NCBI GenBank assembly: GCA_965250245.1
Contig: OZ252296.1
Coordinates: 2,170,001 to 2,234,000 of the forward strand
DNA length: 64,000 nucleotides
Source: JABDIP01 sp965250245
Lineage (GTDB): Bacteria; Pseudomonadota; Alphaproteobacteria; DSM-16000; Inquilinaceae
Reading direction: 5' to 3'
A model generated the notes under the pieces. The model was not told the DNA's origin, ran no database searches, and was given only the letters and a program-made list of their open reading frames with translations. The translations under genes and the position numbers were made by a program. Below, piece by piece: positions 49,258 to 57,231 of the stretch. The first letter of the stretch is position 1; each line of letters begins with the position of its first letter.

Positions 49258-50424
49258 CTACATCGAGCAATCGTCGGCGTAGGCGTCCGCGTGGTTGGTG
49301 AAGACGGTTCCGATCAGGGTGTTGGTCAGGCGGCCCTGGTCGTCCTTGGTCACCTGCCGCAGGTAGAAGTCCTGGACCGGGAAGTTGTTGCGGTTGAACT
49401 GGAAACCGCCGCGCACGGATTCGAAATTGGCCGCCTGCAGGGCCGCCCGGAACGCCTCGCCGTCCTCGATATTGCCGTCGACCGCCTTGACCGCGGCGTC
49501 GATCAGCAGGGCCGCGTCATAGCCCTGGGAGGCGTAGAGCGACGGGATCCGCCCATAGGCCGCCTGGAAATCGGCGACGAAACGCTGGTTGGCGGCGTTG
49601 TCCAGATCCGGGCTCCATTGCGCGGTGTTCATCACGCCCAGAGCCGCGTCGCCGACCGCCGCCAGGATGTCCTGGCTGAACGAGAAGGCCGGGCCGAACA
49701 GCGGCACGTCGCCCTTGAGCCCCGCCTGGTCGTACTGCTTGACGAAGTTGATGCCCATGCCGCCGGGCAGGAAGAAGAACACCGCGTCCGGGCTGGCGGC
49801 GCGCAGCTGCGCCAGCTCGGCCGCGTAGTCCAACTGCCCGAGCTCGGTATAGACCTCGCCGGCGATATTGCCGGTGTAGTAGCGCTTGAAGCCGGTCAGC
49901 GCGTCGCGGCCGGCCGGATAGTTCGGCGCCAGGATGTAGACGTTCCGGAAGCCCTGGTCCTGGACATACTGGCCCATGGCCTCGTGGTTGTTGTCGTTCT
50001 GCCAGGCGACGTTGAAGAAGAACTCGTTGCACTGCGCCCCGGCCAGCACCGAGGGGCCGGCGTTGGGGCTGAGATAGATCACCTCGTTGCGGGCCATGGT
50101 CGGCATCAGGGCGAGCGCCAGGTTGGACCAGACGGTGCCGGTGATGATGTCGACGTCCTCGCGTTCGATCATGCGCTCGGCGAGCTGCTTGGCGACGTCG
50201 GGCTTGCGCTGGTCGTCGCCTTCGGTGACCACGGTATCGAGCCCGCCCAGCTTGCCGCCGACATGCTCCAGCCCCAGCATGAAGCCGTCGCGGATGTCGA
50301 TGCCGAGCCCGGATCCGCCGCCGGACAGGGTGGTGATCATCCCGACCCGCACCTGATCCGCCGCCTGGGCCGCGCCCGTCGCCATCACGAGGGCCGACGC
50401 CATTGCCAATACCTTTGTTTTCAT
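49258..50424 (-). CDS. livK: ABC transporter substrate-binding protein, LivK-like
   Basis: 388 aa with signal peptide MKTKVLAMASALVMATGAAQ (cleavage near QAA). The fold is type I periplasmic binding (VRVGMITTLSGGGSGLGIDI, LPTMARNEVIYLSPNAGPS, DAVFFFLPGGMGINFVKQ). It delivers the substrate to LivHM. The C-terminus ends in a Cys-containing DDCSM. Because the unit also encodes an aryl-CoA ligase, an aromatic acid is the likely ligand. Confidence 0.92.
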   Translation of the reverse strand: MKTKVLAMASALVMATGAAQAADQVRVGMITTLSGGGSGLGIDIRDGFMLGLEHVGGKLGGLDTVVTEGDDQRKPDVAKQLAERMIEREDVDIITGTVWSNLALALMPTMARNEVIYLSPNAGPSVLAGAQCNEFFFNVAWQNDNNHEAMGQYVQDQGFRNVYILAPNYPAGRDALTGFKRYYTGNIAGEVYTELGQLDYAAELAQLRAASPDAVFFFLPGGMGINFVKQYDQAGLKGDVPLFGPAFSFSQDILAAVGDAALGVMNTAQWSPDLDNAANQRFVADFQAAYGRIPSLYASQGYDAALLIDAAVKAVDGNIEDGEAFRAALQAANFESVRGGFQFNRNNFPVQDFYLRQVTKDDQGRLTNTLIGTVFTNHADAYADDCSM

Positions 50425-50486
50425 CGTTCTAAGCCTCCCAGCTCTTGTTGTGCTTCAGATTGATATTGCGTTCCGTGCTTTCTCCA

Positions 50487-50631
50487 GACCCCTCACCTTC
50501 CCACGGCTTCGCCGCGGGCCCCTCCCTCTCCCACAAGGGGAGAGGGGTATGACGCGAGCGCCGGCCAATTGCCCCTCTCCCCTTGTGGGAGAGGGAGGGA
50601 CCCGACGCGAAGCGTTGGGAGGGTGAGGGGT
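50487..50631. repeat. Large palindromic repeat (family A, copy 2)
   Basis: About 60-base inverted arms: CCCCTCACCTTCCCACGGC and CCTCCCTCTCCCACAAGGGG on the left, mirrored by CCCCTTGTGGGAGAGGGAGG and GGGAGGGTGAGGGG on the right. Arm sequence and order match the copy at 37050-37193, while the 24-bp centre differs. Confidence 0.88.
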
Positions 50632-50653
50632 CCAATGCCATGTCCGGCTGCCG

Positions 50654-52294
50654 TCATCCCGCCTTCCTGGCCTTCTCCAGCTCCTGCTGGCGCAGGCGGA
50701 AGCGCTGCACTTTTCCGGTCTCGGTGCGCGGCAGGGCCGTCACGAACTCGATCGCGCGGGGATACTTGTAGGGGGCGATGCGCTGCTTGACGAAATCCTG
50801 GAGCGCGGCGACCAGGTCGTCGCCGGCCGCCGACGGATCGCGCAGCACGATGAACGCCTTCACGACCGTGCCGCGATGGGCGTCCGGGGCGCCGACGACG
50901 GCGCATTCCTTAACCGCCTCATGGGCCATCAGAGCGGCTTCCACCTCCGGCCCGGCGATGTTGTAGCCCGACGAGATGATCATGTCGTCGGTGCGCGCCT
51001 GGTACCAGAAATAGCCGTCCTCATCGACCAGGTAGGCATCGCCGGTCAGGTTCCAGCCATCCAGGACGTAGTCGGCCTGGCGCGGGTCGTCGAGGTAGCG
51101 ACAGCCGGTCGGCCCGCGCACCGCCAGCCGGCCGACGTCGCCGGCGGGGGCGGGGTTGCCGTCCTCGTCCAGAACGCAGGCCTCGTAGCCCGGCACCGGT
51201 TTGCCGGTGGAACCAGGGCGGATGTCGTCCACGGCGGCGGAGATGAAGATGTGCAACATCTCCGTGGCGCCGATGCCGTCGATGATGGCGATGCCGGTCT
51301 TGTCGCGGAACGCTTCCCAGGTCGGTTTCGGCAGGGTCTCGCCGGCCGAGACGCAGGATCGAAGACTGGAGATATCGTACTGATCCGCCAGGTCGATCAT
51401 CGCCCGATAGGCGGTTGGCGCGGTGAAGCAGATGGTCGCCTTGTGGTCCTGGATGCCCTGCAGCAGTACGTCCGGCGGCGCCTTCTCCAGCAGCAGGGTC
51501 GCCGCGCCGACGTGGATCGGGAAGGTGACCAGCCCGCCCAGGCCGAAGGTGAAGGCGATCGGCGGGCTGCCGCAGAAGATGTCGTCGGCGGTGGGTTTCA
51601 GGATATGCGGCGGGAAGCAATCGCACATCGCCATCACGTCGCGATGGGCGTGCATGGTGCCCTTGGGCTGCCCCGTCGTCCCGGAGGTGAAGGCGATCAG
51701 GCAGATGTCGTCGACCGCCGTCTCGACCGCCTCGAATTCCGGCGGCTTGTCGGCCATCAGGCTCTCGAGCCCATCCTCGGCATCACCGCCGAATTGCACG
51801 ATACGGTCGAGCGCGGGCGCGGTGGCGGCAGCTGTGTCCAGCTCCTCGAACAGGCGGGCGTCGCACAGCGCCAGCGAAACCTGCGCCTTGTCCAGGATGT
51901 AGCCGAGCTCGACCGCGCGCAGCAGGGGCATGGTCGGCACCGCGATGCCCCCGGCCTTGGTGACCGCGAACCAGCAGGCGACCATCATTGGGTTGTTGGC
52001 GCCGCGCAACAGGACGCGGTTGCCGGGCACAATGCCGAGATCCTCGACGAGCACCCGGGCGAGGCGATTGATCCGGCCATGCAGCTCGCCATAGGTCCAG
52101 GTGCCCGACGGGGTGATCAGGCAGGCGCGGTCGCCCCAGCCGTTATCCATAGCCTTATCAAGCAGTTCCGCCGCACAGTTCATGCGGTCCGGGTACTGCA
52201 GCGCGGGCAGCGTGAAGGTGAGTTCGGGCCACTGGTCTTCGGGCGGCAGGTTGTCCCGGGCGAAGGTGTCGATATGGGCGGTGTATTCGGCCAT
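50654..52294 (-). CDS. Aryl-CoA ligase, 2-aminobenzoate-CoA ligase-like
   Basis: 546 aa. AMP-forming ligase motifs: FTSGTTGQPKG (P-loop), GIGATEMLHIFISA, WYQARTDDMIISSGYNIAGP and the C-terminal lysine region LPRTETGKVQRF. It activates an aromatic acid with ATP and CoA. The overall look (opening AEYTAHIDTFARDNLPPED, and neighbours) is like 2-aminobenzoate-CoA ligases (AbmG) or benzoate-CoA ligases; the exact acid is not proven. ATG 52294. It follows acyl-CoA dehydrogenase and precedes livK, separated from both by palindromic repeats. Confidence 0.88.
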   Translation of the reverse strand: MAEYTAHIDTFARDNLPPEDQWPELTFTLPALQYPDRMNCAAELLDKAMDNGWGDRACLITPSGTWTYGELHGRINRLARVLVEDLGIVPGNRVLLRGANNPMMVACWFAVTKAGGIAVPTMPLLRAVELGYILDKAQVSLALCDARLFEELDTAAATAPALDRIVQFGGDAEDGLESLMADKPPEFEAVETAVDDICLIAFTSGTTGQPKGTMHAHRDVMAMCDCFPPHILKPTADDIFCGSPPIAFTFGLGGLVTFPIHVGAATLLLEKAPPDVLLQGIQDHKATICFTAPTAYRAMIDLADQYDISSLRSCVSAGETLPKPTWEAFRDKTGIAIIDGIGATEMLHIFISAAVDDIRPGSTGKPVPGYEACVLDEDGNPAPAGDVGRLAVRGPTGCRYLDDPRQADYVLDGWNLTGDAYLVDEDGYFWYQARTDDMIISSGYNIAGPEVEAALMAHEAVKECAVVGAPDAHRGTVVKAFIVLRDPSAAGDDLVAALQDFVKQRIAPYKYPRAIEFVTALPRTETGKVQRFRLRQQELEKARKAG

Positions 52295-52340
52295 GCTCAC
52301 CCCCTTTCCGTCGCGCGACCGTGCTCGGCGAGTCGGTCCT

Positions 52341-52465
52341 CGTCCTTCGACAGGCTCAGGATGAGGACCTCGCATCGTGCCTCATTGGCGAATCGTCGAA
52401 GTCCGCCAGCGTCCTCTCTCGCCCTCATCCTGAGCTTGTCGAAGGACACGGGCGAGAGAGGACGC
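52341..52465. repeat. Nested palindromic repeat in the dehydrogenase-ligase gap
   Basis: CGTCCTTCGACAGGCTCAGG (52341 on) faces CCTGAGCTTGTCGAAGGAC (to 52447). The second arm itself is bracketed by GCGTCCTCTCTCGCCC and GGGCGAGAGAGGACGC (52410-52425 and 52450-52465), so two hairpins compete. The CCTTCGACA repeat is common between genes in alphaproteobacteria. Confidence 0.85.
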
Positions 52466-52504
52466 GGGCGGCAGGCGCTGAACGCGCCGCTGCTGTCGCA
52501 CGGC

Positions 52505-53674
52505 CTAACCACGCGCCGCCTCCATGGTCTGGCGGGCAATGATCAGCCTCTGCACCTCCGTGGCACCTTCATAGATCCTCAGTGCGCGGATCTCGCGATA
52601 GAGCTCCTCCACCTTCACGCCGGAGACCACGCCCAGCGCCCCGAAGATCTGCACCGCGCCGTCGATCACCGACTGGGCCGCCTCGGTGGCGTGCATCTTG
52701 GCCATGGAGGCCTCGCGGCTGATCCGTTCGGCACCGGCATCCTTGGCCCAGGCGGCGCGGTAGACCAGCAGGGCGCTGGCATCGACCGCCGTCGCCATGT
52801 CGGCGATGCGCGCCTGGGTCATCTGCAGATCCGCCAGCGGCCTGCCGAAGAGCTTCCGCTCGGCGGCGCGGGCGACGGCCTCGTCCAGGGCGCGGCGGGC
52901 AAAGCCCAGCGCGGCGGCGCCCACGGTCGGGCGGAACACGTCCAATGTCGCCATGGCGATCCGGAAGCCCTGGCCCGGCTCGCCGAGCAGGCTCTCGGCC
53001 GGCAGTCGGCAATCCTCGAAGGTGAGGGTGCCCAGCGGATGCGGCGCGATCAGGTCGAAGCGCTCGGTGACCGAGAGGCCCGGTGCGTCGGCATCGACGA
53101 TGAAGGCGCTCAGCCCCTTCGCACCCGGCGCCTCGCCGGTGCGGGCGAAGACCACGTAATGGTCGGCGATGCCGGCATTGGAGATCCAGGTCTTGGCTCC
53201 GTTCAGCGCCCAGCCATTGCCCTCCCGCCGCGCCTCGGTGGCCAGTGCCGCGACGTCGGACCCGGCCTCGGCCTCCGACAGCGCGAAGGCGGCGATGGCC
53301 TTGCCCTCGCGGACCGGCGGCAGGTAGCGGTCCTTCTGGCCGTCGGTGCCGAACAGGCTGATCGGGCCGGTGCCCAGCCCCTGCATGGCGAAGGCGAAAT
53401 CCGCCAGGCCGGCATGGCGGGCCAGGGTCTCGCGCATCAGGCACAGGCTGCGGACATCCAGCCGCTCCGATACGCCGCCATGGGATTCCGGCACGCTGTG
53501 TTCCAGCCAGCCGCCATCGCCCAGCCGGGCGACCAGGTCGCGGCAGGCGGCATCCACATCCGTGCCATGGGCGTGCCCGGCCAGCGCCTCTCCGGCCCAG
53601 CGATCGGCGGCGGCGGCAAGCGCGCGGTGCCGGTCGTCGAAGAAGGGCCAGTGGAGGAAGCTGGTGTCGGCCAT
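52505..53674 (-). CDS. Acyl-CoA dehydrogenase
   Basis: 389 aa, the family length. FAD and substrate motifs: FALSEAEAGSDVAALAT, WISNAGIADHYVVFART and the C-terminal YEGATEVQRLIIARQ, which holds the residue range of the catalytic Glu. It oxidises an acyl-CoA to the 2-enoyl-CoA in a beta-oxidation-like step. ATG 53674 shares one base with the upstream enoyl-CoA hydratase stop. Confidence 0.93.
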   Translation of the reverse strand: MADTSFLHWPFFDDRHRALAAAADRWAGEALAGHAHGTDVDAACRDLVARLGDGGWLEHSVPESHGGVSERLDVRSLCLMRETLARHAGLADFAFAMQGLGTGPISLFGTDGQKDRYLPPVREGKAIAAFALSEAEAGSDVAALATEARREGNGWALNGAKTWISNAGIADHYVVFARTGEAPGAKGLSAFIVDADAPGLSVTERFDLIAPHPLGTLTFEDCRLPAESLLGEPGQGFRIAMATLDVFRPTVGAAALGFARRALDEAVARAAERKLFGRPLADLQMTQARIADMATAVDASALLVYRAAWAKDAGAERISREASMAKMHATEAAQSVIDGAVQIFGALGVVSGVKVEELYREIRALRIYEGATEVQRLIIARQTMEAARG

Positions 53675-54483
53675 CAGTTGCCTTCGAAAACCGGTTTCTC
53701 TTTCGCCGCGAAGGCCTTGTAGGCGCGGGTGAAATCCCGGGTGGACATGAGCCGCGCCTGGGCCTCGGCCTCGGCGTCGATGGCGGCGTCCAGCCCCATG
53801 TCCCATTCCTGGTGCAGCATGCGCTTGGTCATGGCGTGGGCCTGGGTCGGGCCATCGGCGAGGCGCCTGGCCATCGCCTGGGCCTCGGCCAGCATCGCGT
53901 CCGGGTCGCAGAGCCGGTTGAAGAAGCCCCAGCGCTCGGCCTCCGTCCCGTCCATGCTGCGCCCGGTGTAGAGCAGCTCGGCGGCGCGGCCCTGGCCGAT
54001 GATCCGCGGCAGCATGGCGCAGGCGCCCATGTCGCAGCCGGCGAGGCCGACGCGCACGAACAGGAAGGCGGTCTTGGACTCCGCCGTGCCGTAGCGCAGG
54101 TCCGAGGCCATGGCCAGGATCGCGCCGGCCCCGGCGCAGACCCCGTCGACCGCGGCGATGATCGGCTGCGGACAGGCGCGCATGGCCTTGACCAGGTCGC
54201 CGGTCATGCGGGTGAAGTCGAAGAGCTGGGCCGGCTTCATCTCGGTCAGCGGCCCGATGATCTCGTGCACGTCCCCGCCGGAGCAGAAATTGCCGCCCGC
54301 GCCGGTGAGCACCACCACCCGGATGTCCTCGTCGCCCGCCAGCGACCGAAACAGGTCGCGCAGCTCGGCGTAGGAATCGAAGGTCAGCGGGTTCTTCTTC
54401 TCCGGCCGGTCCAGGGTGATGGTCGCCACCCGGTCGTCGACGCTCCAGCGGAAATGCCGCGCCTCATAGGCCGCCATGCTCAT
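53674..54483 (-). CDS. Enoyl-CoA hydratase
   Basis: 269 aa. Crotonase fold: RVATITLDRPEKKNPLTF, GAGGNFCSGGDVHEIIG (oxyanion loop) and GVCAGAGAILAMASDLRYG. The second catalytic-loop region FVRVGLAGCDMGACAMLPR departs from the usual EILLG...GAGGT pattern, as in several ring-cleavage-associated hydratases. It hydrates a 2-enoyl-CoA made by the acyl-CoA dehydrogenase. Start overlaps the MarR stop by 4 bp (ATGA). Confidence 0.9.
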   Translation of the reverse strand: MSMAAYEARHFRWSVDDRVATITLDRPEKKNPLTFDSYAELRDLFRSLAGDEDIRVVVLTGAGGNFCSGGDVHEIIGPLTEMKPAQLFDFTRMTGDLVKAMRACPQPIIAAVDGVCAGAGAILAMASDLRYGTAESKTAFLFVRVGLAGCDMGACAMLPRIIGQGRAAELLYTGRSMDGTEAERWGFFNRLCDPDAMLAEAQAMARRLADGPTQAHAMTKRMLHQEWDMGLDAAIDAEAEAQARLMSTRDFTRAYKAFAAKEKPVFEGN

Positions 54484-54989
54484 GCCGTAGGTCCTCCGGA
54501 GCCGGCGGCGCGCACCGACTGCTTCGCCTGGGCCAGCGTGTCCATCAGCGTCGCCATCTCCTCCCGCTCCAGCCCGGCGAACAGGTTCGCGATCCAGCCC
54601 TCATGGGCCCGCGCCATACGCCGGAAGGCATCCCGGCCGGCGGCGGTCAGGGTGACGGTCTGGCTGCGCCGGTCGCCGCTGCTGCGGGCGCGGCGCACCA
54701 TGCCGACGGACTCCAGCCGGTCGGCGATGCCGGTGACATTGCCGTTCGTGACCATCATGCGGCGGCTGAGCTCGCCCATGGACAGTCCGTCGGGCGCCTT
54801 GTCGAGCTGCGCCAGCAGGTCGAATTGCGGCAGGGTCACGTTGAACCGGGCCCGCAGCTTGGCGCGCACCTCGGCCTCGATCAGGTTGGCGCAGGTCAGC
54901 ATCCTCAGCCATAGGCGCAGCTCCGGCTTGCGGCCCGAGGCGGTGACCTCGTGGTCGATGGGGCTCGTGATCGGCTGGCCGTCATCCAT
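54480..54989 (-). CDS. MarR-family regulator of the CoA catabolic unit
   Basis: 169 aa. LRLWLRMLTCANLIEAEVRA, FNVTLPQFDLLAQLDKAPDG, LSRRMMVTNGNVTGIADRLE, RSSGDRRSQTVTLT and the final acidic helix are the winged-helix MarR fold. It resembles the MarR proteins in 2-aminobenzoate and other aryl-CoA clusters, which respond to CoA thioesters. It is the second gene of its own operon, in TGATG and ATGA overlap with its neighbours, so autoregulation is likely. Confidence 0.92.
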   Translation of the reverse strand: MDDGQPITSPIDHEVTASGRKPELRLWLRMLTCANLIEAEVRAKLRARFNVTLPQFDLLAQLDKAPDGLSMGELSRRMMVTNGNVTGIADRLESVGMVRRARSSGDRRSQTVTLTAAGRDAFRRMARAHEGWIANLFAGLEREEMATLMDTLAQAKQSVRAAGSGGPTA

Positions 54990-55804
54990 CACATGATCTC
55001 GCCGCCGGCGACCGCGATCGCCTGGCCGGTGATGCCGTCGGAGCCCGCGTCGCACAGCCAGAGGACGGCGCCGGCGACCTCGTCCGGCCGGGTGAGGCGC
55101 CCTTGCGGGTTCATCCTGGTCAGCTCCGCCAGCGCCTCGTCCTCGCTGCGGCCGGTCTTCGACCGGATGGTGTCCAGCGCCTGGGTGACCATGTCGGTCT
55201 CGGTGTAGCCAGGGCAGACGGCGTTCACGGTCACGCCGGTGCGGGCATGCTCGATGGCCAGCGACCGGGTCAGGCCGACTACGCCATGCTTGGCCGCGCA
55301 ATAGGCGGCGGTATAGGCGTAGCCGCGCAGCCCGGCGACGCTGGCGATGTTGACCACCCGGCCCCAGCCGCGCTCGACCATCCCGGGCAGGATCGCGTGG
55401 GTGCAGGTGTAGACCCCGGTCAGGTTGACCGCGAGGATGCGGTTCCAGTGCTCCGCGTCCATCTTGCGGAACGGGGCGCTGGCGGCAATACCGGCATTGT
55501 TGACCAGGATGTCGACCGGCCCCAGCGCCTGCGCGGCGGCGGTGAACGCCGTGTCGATGGCGGCAGGGTCGGTGACGTCGGCGGTTGCAACGAAGGTGTC
55601 CGCCGGAAGCTCGGCAGCCAGCCGGTCGAGCGCTTCGCGCTTCCGGCCGGTCAGCGTCAGCTTCGCGCCCTGGGCTGCCAGCGTGGTCGCGATTGCGGCG
55701 CCGATGCCTCGGCCAGCGCCGGTGACCAGGGCATGCCGGCCGGCAAGCCGCGCCTCCGTGCTCTGTGGTCCGGTCCGCCCCTCGGCTGCGTCGGAAGCCG
55801 CCAA
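54989..55804 (-). CDS. Short-chain dehydrogenase/reductase (3-hydroxyacyl-CoA-type)
   Basis: 271 aa. Cofactor motif TGAGRGIGAAIA, NNAG in ILVNNAGIAASAP, catalytic Ser, Tyr and Lys in NIASVAGLRGYAYTAAYCAAKHG, and PGYTETDM. It probably oxidises the 3-hydroxyacyl-CoA made by the hydratase. The start is TTG 55804 with GGAG 6 nt upstream; there is no ATG before the Rossmann motif. First gene of the unit; an AT-rich promoter region with a palindrome lies just upstream. Confidence 0.9.
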   Translation of the reverse strand: MAASDAAEGRTGPQSTEARLAGRHALVTGAGRGIGAAIATTLAAQGAKLTLTGRKREALDRLAAELPADTFVATADVTDPAAIDTAFTAAAQALGPVDILVNNAGIAASAPFRKMDAEHWNRILAVNLTGVYTCTHAILPGMVERGWGRVVNIASVAGLRGYAYTAAYCAAKHGVVGLTRSLAIEHARTGVTVNAVCPGYTETDMVTQALDTIRSKTGRSEDEALAELTRMNPQGRLTRPDEVAGAVLWLCDAGSDGITGQAIAVAGGEIM

Positions 55805-55845
55805 TCGTCACTCCGGCCGCCTGGGCGGCGCTGTCGTGAAAATTA

Positions 55846-55858
55846 TTTGAAGCTTAAA
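55846..55858. promoter_or_regulatory. Candidate MarR operator upstream of the catabolic unit
   Basis: TTTGAAGCTTAAA is an imperfect palindrome around AAGCTT in an unusually AT-rich patch, 42 bp upstream of the SDR start. The unit contains a MarR gene, and such sites are common MarR targets. Confidence 0.45.
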
Positions 55859-55987
55859 GCGATTTTCGAGATGCGGGCAAGACTTGTTTGTCGGGCGGTT
55901 CGGGCCGCGCGATCGCAGCGCCGGGCTCCGCGGCCCGGCCGTCCCGCTTAACGGAAAGTTTGCGCATTGCCTGTCAATTCGGCATCG

Positions 55988-57130
55988 ATGACGACGGCGC
56001 GCCACAAAAGACAGGACCCGGGCCGATGGGTGATCCGCGAGGTCGATGTCGATCTCGCATCCCTGCCGCAGGCGGTCGATGTCGGCCGGTCGCAGATCCG
56101 AGCGTTCCTGTTCATGGTGATCGGCGCCTCCTGGCTGATCGGCGCCCTGGGACTGTCCGGCCGATTGCCGCTGCCGGCGGTGATGCAGGCGGGGATCGTC
56201 TGGGGCGGGGCGCTGATGGGCGCCCTCCTGCTGATTGCCGGCCTTGGACTGATGCGCAGGCGGCAGGCAACGCTCCACACCGACGGCGTGACGTTTCAGA
56301 GCACCGGGATGAAGGACCGGTTCGTGCCGATCGCCGCGTATCGTGGGGTGGCCTATGCGGAGGTGCTGATCGGCAGGGGCCGGCGCAACAGCAGCCTGGA
56401 TGTGCCGACCCATATCCAGGTCATCGAGCTGCTGCACGACGATCCGGCTTTCTCTGTCCCGCTCTTCGTCAAACGATCGGACCTGATCCCCCGGCGGCGC
56501 TGGGAGGACTATGCGCGCCGGCTCAGGCTTCCGGCCCTGGAGGTCGATTTCGCCGCGCCGGACGGCCTGTCGGCCCGTCCACACGACGCGCTCGACACGC
56601 CGCTGGTGGAGCGGCTTCGGAATGGTGACGCCGAACCGCCTTCCGGCGATGGCGACCGGTCACCCCGAGGTTTGCGGGTCGAGGAGGGTGCGAGGGATGG
56701 CGCGACCATCACCATCGCGGCGCCGCGGACGCCGTATTGGTTCTACGGCCTGCTGTTGATCCCGATCGGCGTTCTCTACCTGGCGGCGCGCCTTGTGGAT
56801 CTGGTGCCCTTCGTGCTTGCCGTCGCGGTACCGGCCACCCTGATCCTGCTGGCCTTCCTCGTCTATCGGGACCGGGCGTCACGCCGGACCCTCACCCTCG
56901 ATGCGGCTGGCATCACGGTGTCCGACGACCTCGCCTCCGAGCCCGGCACAGACGGATCCATCCGGCTCGGCGAGATCGAGTCCATCGCCGTCCGCCGGCA
57001 CCGCGGCAATCTGGGCGATGAGCTTGTGATTGCCGGTGACGATCGTCGGATGCGGGTCGGGCTCGGCCTGTCCCGGTCGGCCCTGGTCTGGCTGAAGCGA
57101 TACCTCGTCGCGGGGATGGCGAAGGCGTAA
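55988..57130 (+). CDS. Membrane protein with PH-like repeats, paralogue 1
   Basis: 380 aa. Two membrane pairs (about 45-95 and 245-290) each precede a small beta-rich module: ATLHTDGVTFQSTG...VIELLHDDPAFSVPLFV and RTLTLDAAGITVSDD...LGEIESIAVRR, ending GLGLSRSALVWLKRYL. The second module looks like a bacterial PH domain. The motif VIELLHDD followed by a basic, Trp-containing helix (RRRWEDYARRLRLPALE) is shared with the next gene. Function unknown. ATG 55988 is preferred over TTG 55967. Divergent from the catabolic unit. Confidence 0.75.
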   Translation: MTTARHKRQDPGRWVIREVDVDLASLPQAVDVGRSQIRAFLFMVIGASWLIGALGLSGRLPLPAVMQAGIVWGGALMGALLLIAGLGLMRRRQATLHTDGVTFQSTGMKDRFVPIAAYRGVAYAEVLIGRGRRNSSLDVPTHIQVIELLHDDPAFSVPLFVKRSDLIPRRRWEDYARRLRLPALEVDFAAPDGLSARPHDALDTPLVERLRNGDAEPPSGDGDRSPRGLRVEEGARDGATITIAAPRTPYWFYGLLLIPIGVLYLAARLVDLVPFVLAVAVPATLILLAFLVYRDRASRRTLTLDAAGITVSDDLASEPGTDGSIRLGEIESIAVRRHRGNLGDELVIAGDDRRMRVGLGLSRSALVWLKRYLVAGMAKA

Positions 57131-57231
57131 TCATGCCCCGGAATTGCCGGCCCGCCAGCCGCCCGGTTCCAGGCCGTTAACCGGTTCTTCTCGGAATCCT
57201 GCTGGATTTGGCGCCGAAGGAGAAGGCGGAC

